Assembly: GCF_003573695.1 (NCBI RefSeq)
Contig: NC_039358.1
Coordinates: forward strand, 233,195,560-233,259,559
Source: Papaver somniferum
Taxonomy: Eukaryota > Streptophyta > Magnoliopsida > Ranunculales > Papaveraceae
Direction of reading: 5' to 3'
DNA length: 64,000 bases
Made by a program: the position numbers and the translations under genes. Shown here piece by piece: positions 44,866-57,238 of this stretch. The notes beneath the pieces are model-generated. The model saw only the letters and a program-made list of their open reading frames with translations, had not been told where the DNA came from and made no database searches. The stretch's first letter is position 1. Each line of letters begins with the position of its first letter.

Positions 44866-45474
44866 CACAGGTAAAATACACAAACGCGATTATGAAAGAA
44901 GGAGGATCATGATGGTGGAAAAAGTAGGTCCCCTGAAAGAATGGGAAAAACTGAAGATAACGTTTGTAGCGGATGATATACCCGTAAAAAATTTAAGGCG
45001 AACAAATCCACTGGTGGTTACAATAACCACAGTGGGAAAAGAAAAAAATTGAAAGCGCGAAAGAATCCGATCAGTGGGTGGTGAACCTTGATAGACACGG
45101 GTAGTTCAGTAGACCTTTTATTCTACCGCGCATTCAGGAGTATGGGATATAAGGATGCGTATTTAACGCGCTCTGCATATAACACTCACGGCTTTAATAA
45201 GACAACAACAAAACCCAAAGGTGAGATAACCATGCGAATACTTTTAGGAGAAATAGAAACGCAGGTAACGTTGTGCGTAGTGGACGTGGAGTCACCATAC
45301 AATATGCTACTGGGACGACCATGGGTACATGCGATAAAAGGTGTGGCCTCAACTCTTCATAAGTGCGTACGTTTCCCACCACCAAGAGGAATAGGCAAAG
45401 TCAAAGGGGATACTAGGACTGCGAAAGTTTGCAGTCAAGTAGACGTGAAGAATTATGAAGGACGCGCAAATTAA
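44866..45474 (+). pseudogene. Tat-2 aspartic protease region
   Basis: Pre-protease sequence (KRDYERRRIMM, ITFVADDI) leads to a stop at 45050 and then IDTGSSVDLLFY with the active-site Asp near 45094. YNMLLGRPWVHA is the second conserved block near 45300-45335. The protease core is better preserved than the flanks, but the polyprotein frame is interrupted on both sides. Confidence 0.8.
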
Positions 45475-45689
45475 GAAGCGAAAAGATAGGTGGAGGAACG
45501 TAAAGTAACTGAAAAAGGAATAAGAGATAAGAATATACATGATAAGAGCACAATAAGGAAAAGGAATACCAAGTGAGATCACAGAAAAGGAAGGGGAACC
45601 AGTACATAAAATAAAGGAACCATCACCACTAGGAGAACCAAAGGCTAATTTCACCGCAGCAAAGCTGACGAAAGACATAAATATTGGGA

Positions 45690-47100
45690 CAAAGGAAGAA
45701 CCAAAGATGTTGAAAAATGGAACTAAGATGGACAAGGAAGAAGAAGAAAAGACGATCAACCTTATGCGCGAATATAAAGATATTTTCGCATGGATCATGG
45801 AAGAAATTCCAGGAATATATAGACTCTTCTATTGCATGTCATAGGTTAGATATAACCAAGAACGCAAGGCCATTCAAGCAAAAGATAATGAAGATATCAA
45901 CAACATATCATCCTGAAATAGAAGCACAATTACAGAAGATGCTAGACGCAGGAATAATAAGGCCAGCAAAATACCCAGAATGGATAGTAAACATGGTGGT
46001 AGTGCCAAAGAAAAATAAGGGGATAAAAATCTGCATCAACTTTAGTGAGTTAAATCTTGAATGCCCTAAGGACAACTTCCCACTTCCAGACATACCACAA
46101 TGGTAGAAGCAGCAACAGGTAACGACAGATTATCATTAATGGATGGATATTGAGGCTACAATCAAATCCCTTTGGTGGAAGAGGATCAGGAACACACGGC
46201 TTTCTTCACACCAAGAGGATTATATTGTTATACGAGAATGGCTTTTGGTTTAAAAAATGCAGGTGCAACACATCAAAGAATGGTAGAAAAGATATTCACG
46301 AAATGGGTGCATACGACCTTAGAAGTCTACGTGGACGATATGCTAGTAAAGAGTAAAAAGGCGGAAGATCATGTTGAAAACCTGAGGGAAATATTTGGAC
46401 AGATGCGGCAGTTTAAAATGAAGATAAATCCAGCAAAATGCATCTTTGGAGTAGCATCGGGGAAATTTTTTAGGTTACATTGTATCAAAAGAAGGAATAG
46501 AAGTAGATCCAGAGAAAGTGCAAGCGGTTCGTGACATGCCATCACCCGCAGCAGTAAAAGACGTGCAGAAATTGAACAAGCTGCTAGCTTCATTAGGGCG
46601 GTTCATTTCACACTCGTCACACAAGTGCAAGCACTTTTTCAACATCTTAAAGAAGGGAACCAAATTCGAATGGACAGATGAATGCGAGAAAGCGCTACAA
46701 AGCATTAAGGACTATTTAATGATTTTTCTATTTTCCAGAAAACGTAACCAGAAGAAGAATTATTAATATATTTAGCATCAACGCCGCACATGCTAAGTGT
46801 TGTATTGCTTTGCATGGATGAAGGATTTGAAAATCCAATATACTACATAAGAAAAACCTACAATTCCGCAGAAAAAAATACATAAAGATCGAAAAGCTTA
46901 TCTTCGCACTGGTCTATGCAACGCAAAAGCTCCGTATTTATTTTCAAGCTCACAATATTAAAGTACTAACGAAAGTACCAATAGAATCTATAATGAAGAA
47001 CTCAAAAATATCAGGAAGAATAGAAAGGTGGAACGCACAAGTAGGACAATTTGGATTCAAATACGAAATACTATTTTCACCAAAATCATAGGTTATTGCG
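45690..47100 (+). pseudogene. Tat-2 reverse transcriptase and RNase H
   Basis: RT motifs appear in order but in several frames: VVVPKKNKGIKICINFSELN near 46000-46050, YNQIPLVEEDQEHTAFFTP near 46160-46210, RMAFGLKNAGATHQR, and YVDDMLVKS (Asp pair at 46331-46339). FENPIYYIRKTYNSAEK and FALVYATQKLRIYF near 46830-46950 belong to the RNase H. Stops lie near 46106 and 46150, and frameshifts near 45830, 46470 and 46740. It is inactive. Confidence 0.85.
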
Positions 47101-47214
47101 GAATTCTTGGCAGAGTTTCCATTAGAAGACGATGAAAATGTGGAAAAAATGATGGACATAAATGAAGAGCAAGGAAACTCAAAAGATCTATTAACCGAGC
47201 GTAACCGAAAGAGA

Positions 47215-47516
47215 TGGGAAATCTTAGTGGATGGATCATCAAATGGGGAAGGGAATGGAATTGGAATAGTATTCATTTCACCAAAAGGAGCAAGAATGGC
47301 GTACTTGTTTAGGTTGGAGTTTGCATCTACAAAAAACGAAACAGAGTATGAAGCAGTGGTGCATGTGTTACGATTAGCAATTGAAATGAAGTTAGAGTAT
47401 GTTAGAATAACTAGTGATTCACAACTGGTAATACGACAAATACAAGGGTTGTACAGTACAAATGAGCCATCTCTACAAAAATACAAGGCACTCGTCGCAA
47501 AACTCTCAGCAAAATA
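47215..47516 (+). pseudogene. Tat-2 second (archaeal-type) RNase H
   Basis: WEILVDGSSNGEGNGIGIVF opens the domain; EYEAVVHVLRLAIEM and TSDSQLVIRQIQG supply the conserved acidic residues, all in one open frame from 47107. It ends at a stop at 47515, before the expected A-D-ALA block, which continues in another frame (IDSQTHWNSSPL... equivalent). This is the best preserved domain of Tat-2. Confidence 0.85.
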
Positions 47517-47699
47517 AAAAACATAAGTTGGAGGCACATATGCAGGAAAGACAATTGATTCGCAGACGCACTGGAATTCATCTCCTCTATGTTAGTGGAT
47601 CCCACCGCAAGGTACATATAGATCGAGACGCTCTCTTTCCCGTCAATTAAAAAAGAAGAGGAAGAAGAGGCAGACGTCGTGATAATAGAAAATGCAGAA

Positions 47700-49022
47700 G
47701 AAAGACAAACAGATACGGAGGAAGATTGGAATACCTAACTTCATTTATGTCTAGAGAAAGGAGAATTTCCAAGAAACAGATTAGAGGCGCACAAGTAAAA
47801 AAGCCGAGCGACAAATTACGAATTAAGAGAAGGCGTACTCTATCGAAAATTCTTTCTTGGACCATCACTAAGATGTTTAACACGGAAGGAGGGAATGGAA
47901 ATTTTAAAGGCAATACACTATGAAGATGCAGTGAATAATAGCGGGGATATATCCTTAGCTTACAAAACAAAGATGCAGGGGTACTGCTGGCCCTACATGC
48001 ATGAGGATGCAAAGGAGGTATCTAGGGGATGTGAAGAATGACAAAGACATGGGAAAAGGATACACGCACCAGGAGCGGCGCTAAAATCATCAACAAGTGT
48101 GTGGCCATTTACAAAATGAGACATAAACATTGTAGGTCCTTTTATACCAGGAACGGGGCAGAGGAGATACTTAATCATTGCAACAGACTATTTTACAAAG
48201 TGGGTGGAGGTGAAGGAAGTCCAACATATCCGTGATCGGGATGTATTCACTTTCATATTTGAAAATATCATTTGCAGATTTGGAATTCTTGTGCAATTAG
48301 TCTCTGATAATGGAAAACAATTTGAGGGAGAAAATATAGAGATGCTACTTAATGCGTTCAAGATCCAAAGTGGAAAGTCGGCTCCTTTATATCCGTAGAG
48401 CAATGGCCAGGCTGAGGCAACTTATAAAAAAATTTCGAATATATTGAAGAAAAATCTAGAAGGACACAACAAAGGATGAAGCGAACAAGTACATATTGCA
48501 GTATGGGTGTATAGAACCACGCAGAGATAATCTACATGAATGTCACCCTTTTGTCTAACATATGGAGTAGAGGCGGTACTGCCAACTAAAGTTATCATAC
48601 CCACCAAAAAGAAAGAAGCATGTGAGAAGAACTTAAACACAGACTTGATCTTAGCAAAGCTTGATGACTTAAATGAAAATAGAGAAATCGCTCTACAACA
48701 TATGGAGAATTACCACAAAAGGCTATCCAGAGAATATAACATGCGCGTCAAAAAAATAGAGTTCAAACTAGGAGAACTAGTGTTGATAGAAATACCGCCA
48801 TATCATAAAGGAGGAGATGGGAAACTAGAGAAGACATGGGATGTACCTTATATAATCAAAAGGTTTGTTGGAAACAGAGTGAGGGGAGGAACACAGGCCG
48901 CAAGCTTGAACACCCATGGAATAAAATATATCAGAAGAAGTACTATCCATAGGTCGTGCGGAAATAATCATACATATGAAGAAAATTATTCGTACGCAAA
49001 TATAAGAACGTGCAAAGGTTGA
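47700..49022 (+). pseudogene. Tat-2 integrase
   Basis: Zinc-binding part: KMQGYCWPYMHEDA and RGCEE followed by TGA where the second Cys is expected (near 48038). DDE core: NIVGPF near 48128, FGILVQLVSDNGKQFEG near 48280-48325, SNGQAEATYKK with the Glu near 48412, preceded by a stop at 48396. The C-terminal segment 48540-49022 (YGVEAVLPTKV, FKLGELVLIEIPPYHKGG) is open. Several nonsense changes disable it. Confidence 0.85.
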
Positions 49023-50373
49023 AGGAAGTAGACAAGTCGTGGGATTTTTACAACATATAGTTATTATATAGGCGAATAAATGAAGAAAGAAGACATCAGA
49101 ATTGTACTAATCAAGCGTATAAATGAAAATGAAAAATTCTTCTTTTCTAAATACATTAAACATTTCATAAAAGATACAAATAGAAGAAAGAGGCAAAAAT
49201 AAGACCTTACAATAAGACCTTAATATAAGGAAACAGATGTTAAAACATCTAACTAGGGATGCTAGGCATCCAATTGTGGCGTGCACCCTTGTTCGCACAG
49301 CAAAAAGAGGCAACAATAAGACCTAACACGCGTCATAATTGGGGAAACCCTAGTTAGCATGACTCGGGAAAAAGCTACACCGACACTGGAACCTGAGTCA
49401 CGGAGATTTGGGGTGAAATGAAATCCCATCCAGTAAAGACGCCTTATTCGAAAGACTACGGTAAGAAGCTCTCTCCTGGGAGTGTTGAAACTCGATCAGG
49501 GAGTCGCGGTACACGGTTGAGTCAAGAGTATCTGGGGCGTCTGGAGAGTGCCTGGACATTCTTGGCAAGTCTTGACTATGATAAACTCGGTCCTCGAGAA
49601 ACCCCATCCAGGGTGTGGTCTCATAACCATAAGCCATATCGGCGGAGGGATAAAATGCCACGAACACAACTGATTGTTGGCATTACTGGATGGGAAGAGC
49701 CCACCCTAACCCGGTGGGGGTAAGCTTCCTTGAAGGGGAAGTCAGGGGAAATATAAGGACGACACCGTCCATTAGTGAGCTGAATTTTGTCAAAGACGTC
49801 AATATCACAAGACTTTTACTCAAGGGAGTAATAAGACTTGTCATATTGACGCATCAATACATCCTGCAGAGAAAATAATACGAAATTTAATACGGAAAAA
49901 ATCAATGGGTTATTCCTCGAAAGGGTAATGACCGCCAGCGATTTTATCGAATTACCAAAAACAATACGCTAGGACGAAGATAAGGGGGTGGCTTATAAGA
50001 CCTCTACTTAGGGCCGGGAGGCTCAATAAGACCTCAATATAAAACCCTAAGATTACTTTATACATAAAGATTATTATTTTGCAGGGGAGGAATTCGAAAA
50101 TAACGCGCAAAACAAACAAGAAAATGAGAACATAATTAAAGCTTAAATGACGCACACCGCACAGCGAAGAGACAAGGATATTTCTCCAAAGGTGAATAAC
50201 AGAGTCAAGTATGAGAATCATGTAAGGGAAGTATTATTTGTCTTTTTAGAAATAACCTTGCATAGAAATAGAAATGTGCTCCTTTAATGTGCAGACAATA
50301 ACAGATAAATGGAATCCACATTATAATTCATAGGACATCCACTAACACAAAAGATAAAAAAAAAAAGAAAAAT
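49023..50373 (+). other. Tat-2 region between integrase and antisense gene
   Basis: About 1.35 kb non-coding. It holds repeated 'aataagacct' words (near 49198, 49310, 50012, 50032) and a GC-richer block (49320-49720) whose frames on both strands are unrelated to known proteins. Confidence 0.5.
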
Positions 50374-52346
50374 CTATAGGTCATTCTGAGGCATGTTTTG
50401 CTCTGGTGCGGATATTTCAACTTCAGCCTCAGCTTCAGGATCAATATTGGGATTTGGATCCTTAGGATGATCACCGTCGGTTTTATCTTCTGTGGGTTGA
50501 TCCCCATGAAAAAGAGTCTCTTCATAATCACCACTCTCATGATAATAATCACTGTCAGGATCAGGAAGCGTCTCATCATCATCTACATCAAAAGGTTCCA
50601 CATCTAGTAAAAAAAGTGAGTTAGTGAGGCAAACTCGATCTGCAAGGTCCTGAGACTTTATGCGGACTTCACATACAGCATTTTTCTTAGTATTCTCTAC
50701 GGCAACCTCCATCAATTTCTCAAGATATATACACCTCCTATTCGAACTATCCCGGGAAGAGGAAAGTGCTACGGAAAGTCTCCCGCGTTCCTTATGAGCC
50801 TTAGTTAGAACAGACCTAAGCTTTTGGACGGTAGATTGATATGACCTCTCGGATGCTGTAAACACAAAGGAAATCCAATTAATACAAGAGCGGAAAAATA
50901 TAAACAAACAAGGGAATTTCAAATAATTAGAAGAGTAGAAAACTGAGGCAGTCAGCTCAATATGACTACCATCCCTTTGAGAAATGAAATACTGAGATAA
51001 GGCATGGCCACCGTTTTCCATATCCTCCATACATTTATCAAAATCATCACCAATTAAACCTTGAAGACAGGATTGAATCTTCTTTTCATCTTGGGAGAGA
51101 GAGGCATTTTCCTTAACCAAGATGTCATGAGACCCTTTTAATTGTGTATGTTGTTCTTGAAGTTTATTCATATTCACGTCATTTTTATTTTTTCTATGAA
51201 TAATCTTCTCATTATACAAGGTTAGTTTCTTCACGACCTCATTATGTTGTTTTCTCGAAAAGCGAAGAGATTTCTCTTGATCAGCACAAGTCTTCTGAAG
51301 AACAAGATACTGGCGCGTAGACATCCCCTTCTCATTTGAAAAAGACTGCCTCTTTTCTGCAAGGATTCGATTCTCATCTAATAGAGTTTGGTTTCTTAAA
51401 TCAGAACTGTATTATAATCCCAAAAGGTTGGATACTTGGGAGCCTAGAGAGTCATTTTGATTACTTAGACAAAGATTTTCGTTTTTTAGATTATCCATTT
51501 GGTCAAGCAGGTATGAATGATTACTAATTAATTGATTTAGCTGACTCTGCAATTTTTAATTATCCGCACGAGCATTCTCAGCAGAGTGTTGAAAAATAAA
51601 TCTCTCCATGACGCGGTTCTGGCTTAAGTGTTTACATATGTGCGAAGAAATTCAAAATATAGACACAGATGCAGCAAAATTTAGAAGCGAGTAATAAAAG
51701 AAGGAAAAGGAAAGCACACCTTTGAGTTCTTGATTTTGTTACGAAGACTCTCAGACACAAGAGATTCAGCAAGAAGATCCCCCTTTAGCTTAGCATTTTG
51801 TCGTGAAAGCTCCTGGATGGTATTAGTAGACTTAGAAAATCCCTCGGTTTGGACTAAGCGACGATAAGATTCCTAAGGAAGAAGCAGAACAAACATAAGG
51901 GTGCGGTAAAGTAGACTGAATTGAAAAGCACAAGCGAAAGAACTTACCAAAAGATTAAAAGAAAGATTAACGTTCGGATCCAGCTGTGAGAAAATTTCTC
52001 TCTTGGTTGACTTATCCGGAGGAGAGTCACATAATAACCTAGCAAGAGCGTCGCAAATGCGAAATTGGGAAGGATCACTAATGGATGAACAAGCGACATT
52101 ATTGATATCCAAAAGATATTTCCCACCGTCAACATTTACAAAGACGCCTTGATCAGCAGACGTGTCCTCCAAAGAAGAAGAAGAAGAAGTGATCATGGGG
52201 AAATACGGGCGTAGTCACGACAACATCCACAGAGGAACCAGCGGCAATATCCTTCGAAATAGGAGCGGTCATATCTTCCACTAGCGCGGGAATATTCCCA
52301 AAGACAGAAGCAGTAGCATCTACCATTGATGCATTTATGTTTTCAG

Positions 52347-52381
<35 letters not shown>

Positions 52382-52740
52382 TTGTGCTCTGTCGACGCGG
52401 CATTCTCAGAAGCGGTAGTTTCTTTCAAATACGCAACAACGTTCAAAGAAGCTGAGGCAACAACGTCCTTCAAAGGAGTGCCAATAGCATCGTCATAAGA
52501 GACCTGCTGCTGAGGACGAAGTTTATAGTTGAGCTCTGGCAAGACAAGGGAAGTGTTGAGTGTAGGAACGCGGTGGAAATTCTTAACCTTCTTCCTCTTG
52601 CAATGAACTTCGCTCTCAGTAATCTTCGCATAACAACGTAGATAAGAAACAGAGGCAACAATATTGTTTTAACTTTAAGAAAAGAGTATTTCTTACTACT
52701 TGTCATGCGAAGGCTTCCTCTTGCGAGATTCATCATCCTT
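50374..52740 (-). pseudogene. Tat-2 antisense coiled-coil gene
   Basis: Minus-strand exon-like frames: an N-terminal low-complexity part (52740-52153) with the polyproline run from the 28-bp poly(G), a DLDPNVNLSF-type segment, and a charged coiled coil (51324-50374; e.g. LQEQHTQLKGSHDILVKENASL and KLRSVLTKAHKERGRLSVAL) ending in an acidic D/E-rich tail to a stop at 50374. An acceptor-like TTTGTGTTTACAG at 50868-50856 suggests an intron. Compared with Tat-1, the globular N-terminal domain is missing. Same position and orientation as the Tat-1 antisense gene. Confidence 0.7.
52352..52379. repeat. 28-bp poly(G) run
   Basis: Uninterrupted G28 on the plus strand, encoding polyproline on the antisense strand. 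The length may be unreliable for sequencing reasons and could vary between individuals. Confidence 0.9.
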
Positions 52741-53325
52741 AGAGCTCGAAAAACAATTAGGGTTTGAAACTTTAATACGAAGATTACTAGACGGTGAATT
52801 TTTGCTGCAATAAAACCAGTATGGGAATCATGAAGAACAATAGCAGATTAACAATGGCGGTCGAAAACCAGAACAATAGCATACTAATAATGGCAGTCGA
52901 AAATCTAAAGAAAATAAAAGCAAGACAACAAAGACGATCAAGAAAACTAACCTTGAATGAGAATCCATAAGATCCAAAGAAGATCGTCATCGGAAAACTT
53001 TCTGAAAAATGGAGAATGAGCGCTTCGAGAGGATGATGACCAAGAAAAATCACATAGAAAAAGGGAAAGTATAGAAAAGAAAAAACATCTCTTCTCACCA
53101 CAGTCAATAAATAAGGAAAATGTGGAGAAGAGACGACTATCGGTTAAACCAGGACGTGACGGTTAAAAGGGGAAAAGATCAACACGTGTGGACGGTTAAG
53201 CCGAAGTTCCGGAAGCATGTCGGCCGAAAAGAATATGAAGAGATGAGTTGGTGCGGCAGAATAAGAAGCTAGGGTTTGTCATACCAATTCTTTCTCTCGA
53301 AACAATGATGTGAGAAGAGGAAAAA
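52741..53325 (+). other. Tat-2 sequence upstream of the 3' LTR
   Basis: Non-coding. It contains an imperfect direct repeat ('ggcggtcgaaaaccagaacaatagca' type, 52855-52905), and would hold the promoter of the antisense gene and the PPT: the purine-rich gagaagaggaaaaa ends at the LTR start 53326. Confidence 0.6.
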
Positions 53326-53796
53326 TGTGGTTGCAAAATACTGCACACTTATTAGTCATGCGAAATAATCACTTTAATAACGAGCGAATACGAACGCGCA
53401 CAACATATCCAAGATGACGGACCATATGATGTCACCTAATCACAACTGGAATGTAAAGATCAACACAAGAGTAAAAAGCCCGCTCGTCAATATTAAAATC
53501 AAAGCGAAATTGACGCGTTCCTGATCCGAAAATAGGGGCTTTATTAACTGTCCCCCACTATGTAAATCTCTATAAAAAGAGCCAAAGGCCTTTGTAGAAG
53601 GGAGAGATTTTTTGGTGAGCTAGAGAAGATATTTAGGAGAGAGAAATTTATTTTCTTCCCAAGTTAGGGTTTCTACTCTTATATTTTGTATTTGATCTAT
53701 CTTTTAATAAAATGATTTAGTGTTCTTCCAACTATGATTTGATCTAAGTTCATAGATTATACTAAGGGTGTGGTTGTAGGATTTCCTGCGACTACA
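53326..53796 (+). repeat. Tat-2 3' LTR
   Basis: 471 bp, TGTGGTTGCA...CGACTACA, collinear with the 5' LTR with scattered substitutions and small indels, immediately preceded by a purine-rich tract. Its terminal hairpin keeps pairing through G-U changes. Confidence 0.9.
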
Positions 53797-54303
53797 ACAT
53801 GATTACTGTTTTGTAAGATTGTCAGTTTGCCTACACGGTCTTACTGTGTTAACTTTCCAAAATTCAAGATTAGAGAGCAATAATCCATTACTATTTGACA
53901 TTAAGCAGTAACATCACCGTTTATGCTAGCATGTCATGTATCATGCAGAAATGGTCCGAGAGCCTTAAAAGACCATGTTAGCAAACAAGGTCTCCAAAAC
54001 TATGGTTAGGTAGACAAAACTAGATAAATGATGGATGCGGTGTAAGTGGCATTACAAGCTTGCATCTCCTTTTAACCTCCTCTAATTTTGACTCTGTAAT
54101 GTAGTACTGGTAGTTATACTTGTTTAGCTCATGGAACTGATATTGAGATGCGTAAAATCTTATTACTGGAATTAAAGCTAGATTACCCCTTCTTCTTTAT
54201 TATTGTAATATCTAATATAATTGGTAACAAGGTAGCTATCTCTGTTGCAAAGTTTGCTAGAAAGGCGGAGTCTAGCAAAAAGAGGTTTCCACTACCCAGC
54301 ACA
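53797..54303. other. Non-coding stretch
   Basis: No gene or repeat recognised. It joins the Tat-2 right flank to the hAT-like tandem unit; the 71-codon frame near 54148 runs into that repeat. Confidence 0.4.
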
Positions 54304-54650
54304 ACTAGGGTGCACATACCCTACCCATACCCGCCAACCCTACCCTATCCACCAGTTTTTTAACCGTATCCTACCCTATCCACTATTTGGCGGGTAGGGT
54401 GGCGGGTAAAGATTTTCTTAACCGCCAGTAAACGGGTAGGGTGGCGGGTATAGGCCATATCCTACCCACCCTACCTAGGGGTGCACATACCCTACTCATA
54501 CCCGCCAATCCTATTCTACCCGCCAGTTTTTTAACCATATCCTATCCTATCCATTATTTGGCGGGTAGGGTGGCGGGTAAAGATTTTCTTAACCGCCAGT
54601 AAACGGGTAGGGTGGCGGGTATAGGCCATATCCTACCCACCCTACCCGTT
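54304..54650. repeat. Tandem dimer of a hAT-like terminal unit, ~170 bp
   Basis: Two near-identical units start at ctagggtgcacatacc (54306) and ctaggggtgcacatacc (54475); each contains 'ggcgggtagggtggcgggta' and ends in 'ctacccacccta'. The taggggtgcaca start resembles plant hAT termini, and each unit is internally near-palindromic (ccctacc...ggtaggg). Confidence 0.7.
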
Positions 54651-54925
54651 GTTCCTCCCTAAGCACAACCATCACCCGTTGCTTACATTTTCACCTATCT
54701 TGTAGACTAATATGTACATTCCTTGCCATTTTCCTGTTGAATCCATTAACGACTTGTGTTATAAATTGCAGGATTGTGAATGTACAGATGGCCCCTTGAT
54801 GAGTCATGGACTTAAATTTTCCATTTCATATTGAGTGGATTGAACACTAATTGTATAAAACTAACCAAGTGGATGTCGGTTTTACCTTGAATTCTTTCAA
54901 CTAGGTACATGAAAGCTGAGGTACT

Positions 54926-55382
54926 TGTAGTAGTGAAATATCGTACATTCATTATGTATGCGAAATAAAAGTCATCTAACCTGAGCGAAGACCAGCGCAC
55001 ATACTAAAATAAGGATGACGTATTTAATGATGTCAGCTTAGTCACGAGTAAAGTGTGATGATCTGTGCAAAATAGTAAAGTGTGCGAAGTTGAGCGATTG
55101 TAACGCACATTGATTCCGAAAATAAGGGATCTATTAGCTGTCATCCATTATGTAATATCCTATATAAAGGGAAGGAAACTATGCATTGAGAGAGATCTCT
55201 GAAGTGAGTACTAGACAAGAAATTTGGAGAGAGAAAGTTTATTTGGAGAGCAAGTGAAGTCTTTGTAATATTTTGTATTCAATCTCAAGATCTTGAGGAA
55301 TAAACGAATGATCTTCACCATGATTACTTAATGAATTACATAATATTGAATTGATGTGGTTGTAGGATTTCCTGCAACTACA
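54926..55382 (+). repeat. Tat-3 5' LTR
   Basis: 457 bp, TGTAGTAGTG...CAACTACA, with a TATA-like cctatataaaggg near 55170. It shares the words ccgaaaataaggg and attag.tgtc and the terminal hairpin (55356-55381) with the Tat-2 LTR. The PBS-like tggtgctagaaac follows at 55385. Confidence 0.8.
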
Positions 55383-55555
55383 TTTGGTGCTAGAAACAGC
55401 TTGGAGTGATATATCATGTTGGTGAATCCGTTTAAAAATCAAGTTTCCAGAATTAAAGACATAGAACTTTTCTTTAAACATTTGAGATTTTCATCATCGC
55501 ATCTTTTCAATCCTTTTCAAAATAGTTGTTCCTTTGATAATACAAGAAAGTGAAA

Positions 55556-57238
55556 ATGGTAAGAATCAGATCTACTGTTGAGCAAGCGGCAGCAGCCAGA
55601 AGAAGTAAAAGAAATGCTGAACGAAGAAGAGGTGATATTCATGAGTAATTAGAGGAAGGAGAAAGAGAAAATCAAAGAAATAATGTTACGAATGAACTAC
55701 AGAGTACACAAGAACAGAGTAATGATATTGATGATGATAGGGTGAGTATTCATACTGCACATACGAATTCTACCGAAGAATAAATACAAAGAATTGGAGA
55801 TGCAAGAAGGATTAAAGGAAATGAAGAAAATATGACACTTGAAGAACTTAGACAAAGATTGATTGCAGAACGACAAAGAGAAAATGAAGAGCGTGCGAAT
55901 TTGATATGTCAGAATATGATTTAAGAGAAGAGAATCTCAAATTGCCCTAACAGAGATCAAGAAGCGCTACGCGATCAAGATCAAGGACCAGAAAAATTTT
56001 ATCAAGACAAAGTCGATTTAATCCAAGAGATGCCAGGCGAGAGCAAACATTGGATAATATTGATGAGAACTTGCAAGTAGATGATAATCTACAAGATCAA
56101 CACGACGAGAGACGCACAGTATATGACCGATACGAGCAACCACGTGAGCTCCGTCGCAGATAAGAAGATCAAAGAAACAATATATTTCAAGATGCAGCCG
56201 AATGTCATCGTACTCGCCATGAATTAGATAATAATGAAGAAGATGATACGGAACAAGGAAGAATTCTATTACATGGTAGAAAAATGTTGAGGGATCAATA
56301 TGCACACGAACAAGAGGAAGAGAGAAACAATGTTGTTCCCGAACGTGCGAGAACTGAACGAGAAAGGCATAGAAGAAGAAGAGAAGAAACTGAAGAAAGA
56401 TAGATTGAAGAGGCCATACGTCAGAATAATCATCAGAATAGATTAAGGCAAGCCAGATTAAAAATACCTATGCAACAGGATTTATACCAAACTTTGAGCG
56501 AAGAAATTCTCAGAGAAATGACAAAATTGAAAGAAATGATGACTACGCGAAAAAATGGTGGAAGAAGACAATTAGAGGAAGCAGTAGAGGAAGCTGGAAA
56601 AACACCTTTTGCAAGGCAAATTCAAATCGCAATAATACCACCAAAATGCAATTTACCTGCATTCACTAGTATCTTTGATGGTAGTACGTGTGCAGTACAA
56701 CACATAAAAGCATATAGCGGATCTATATTGCAATGGGAAGAAAATGATGCGGTGCTGTGTAAATATTTTCCTGCGAGCTTGACAGGAGAATCCTTGCAAT
56801 GTTTTGAAGGATTGCCAGTAGGAACTATTAGATCATTTCGTCATCTACAGAAAGTCTTCTTAGCATAATATATCAGCAATAATATGTCAAGACCAGGACT
56901 TGAGACGGCCTTAAGACTTCGTAGAAGGGTCAATGAAAGTTTGCGTCATCTAATAACACGTTGGAGAACCATGTGTAGTGAAATGGCAAGACGAGTAGAT
57001 AAACGATTTCTTATACTTGCCTTTATCAATGCGTATTTATTATATACACATATTTTTAGGATAAAAGACACTATCACAATGTCGGAGTTCGTGAATTTCA
57101 AGAGTATATTGCGCTTGAGGAGAAGCAGAGAGAAATGAAATCTTATCCAGTTGCAATGCCTAATGCGAACAATGGGAATGCGAGTTTACTAGCAAGGATG
57201 ACAAATGTTGTTGCGAGTACATCGCAGGGAAATCAATG
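55556..57238 (+). pseudogene. Tat-3 gag
   Basis: It starts at ATG 55556 (MVRIRSTVEQAAAARRSKR) with a stop after about 30 codons, and continues as a highly charged Glu/Arg-rich region in broken frames to 56470. The capsid core is open at 56470-56868: LPAFTSIFDGSTCAVQHIKAY, then FPASLTGESLQCFEGLP, with a stop at 56866, then ETALRLRRRVNESLRHLITRW at 56900-56960. This is the usual Tat gag order. The zinc knuckle would lie beyond 57472 and is lost to the CACTA boundary. Confidence 0.75.

Larger units (their letters stand above)
43849..53796 (+). mobile_element. Tat-2: full-span Ty3/gypsy Tat element, ~9.9 kb
   Basis: Both LTRs are present (43849-44316 and 53326-53796) with TG...CA ends and a 5-bp flanking duplication with one mismatch (atatg at 43844-43848, acatg at 53797-53801). 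The interior runs PBS, mostly missing gag, protease, RT, RNase H, second RNase H, integrase, 3' untranslated region, antisense gene. Pol carries many stops and shifts, so it is non-autonomous. The dual RNase H and antisense gene assign it to the Tat lineage, as for Tat-1. Confidence 0.9.

Noticed and set aside
52787..53107. A hydrophobic 106-codon minus frame as a membrane protein.
   Set aside because: It lies in non-coding DNA between the Tat-2 antisense gene and the 3' LTR, and its Phe/Leu richness follows from A/G-rich plus-strand sequence.
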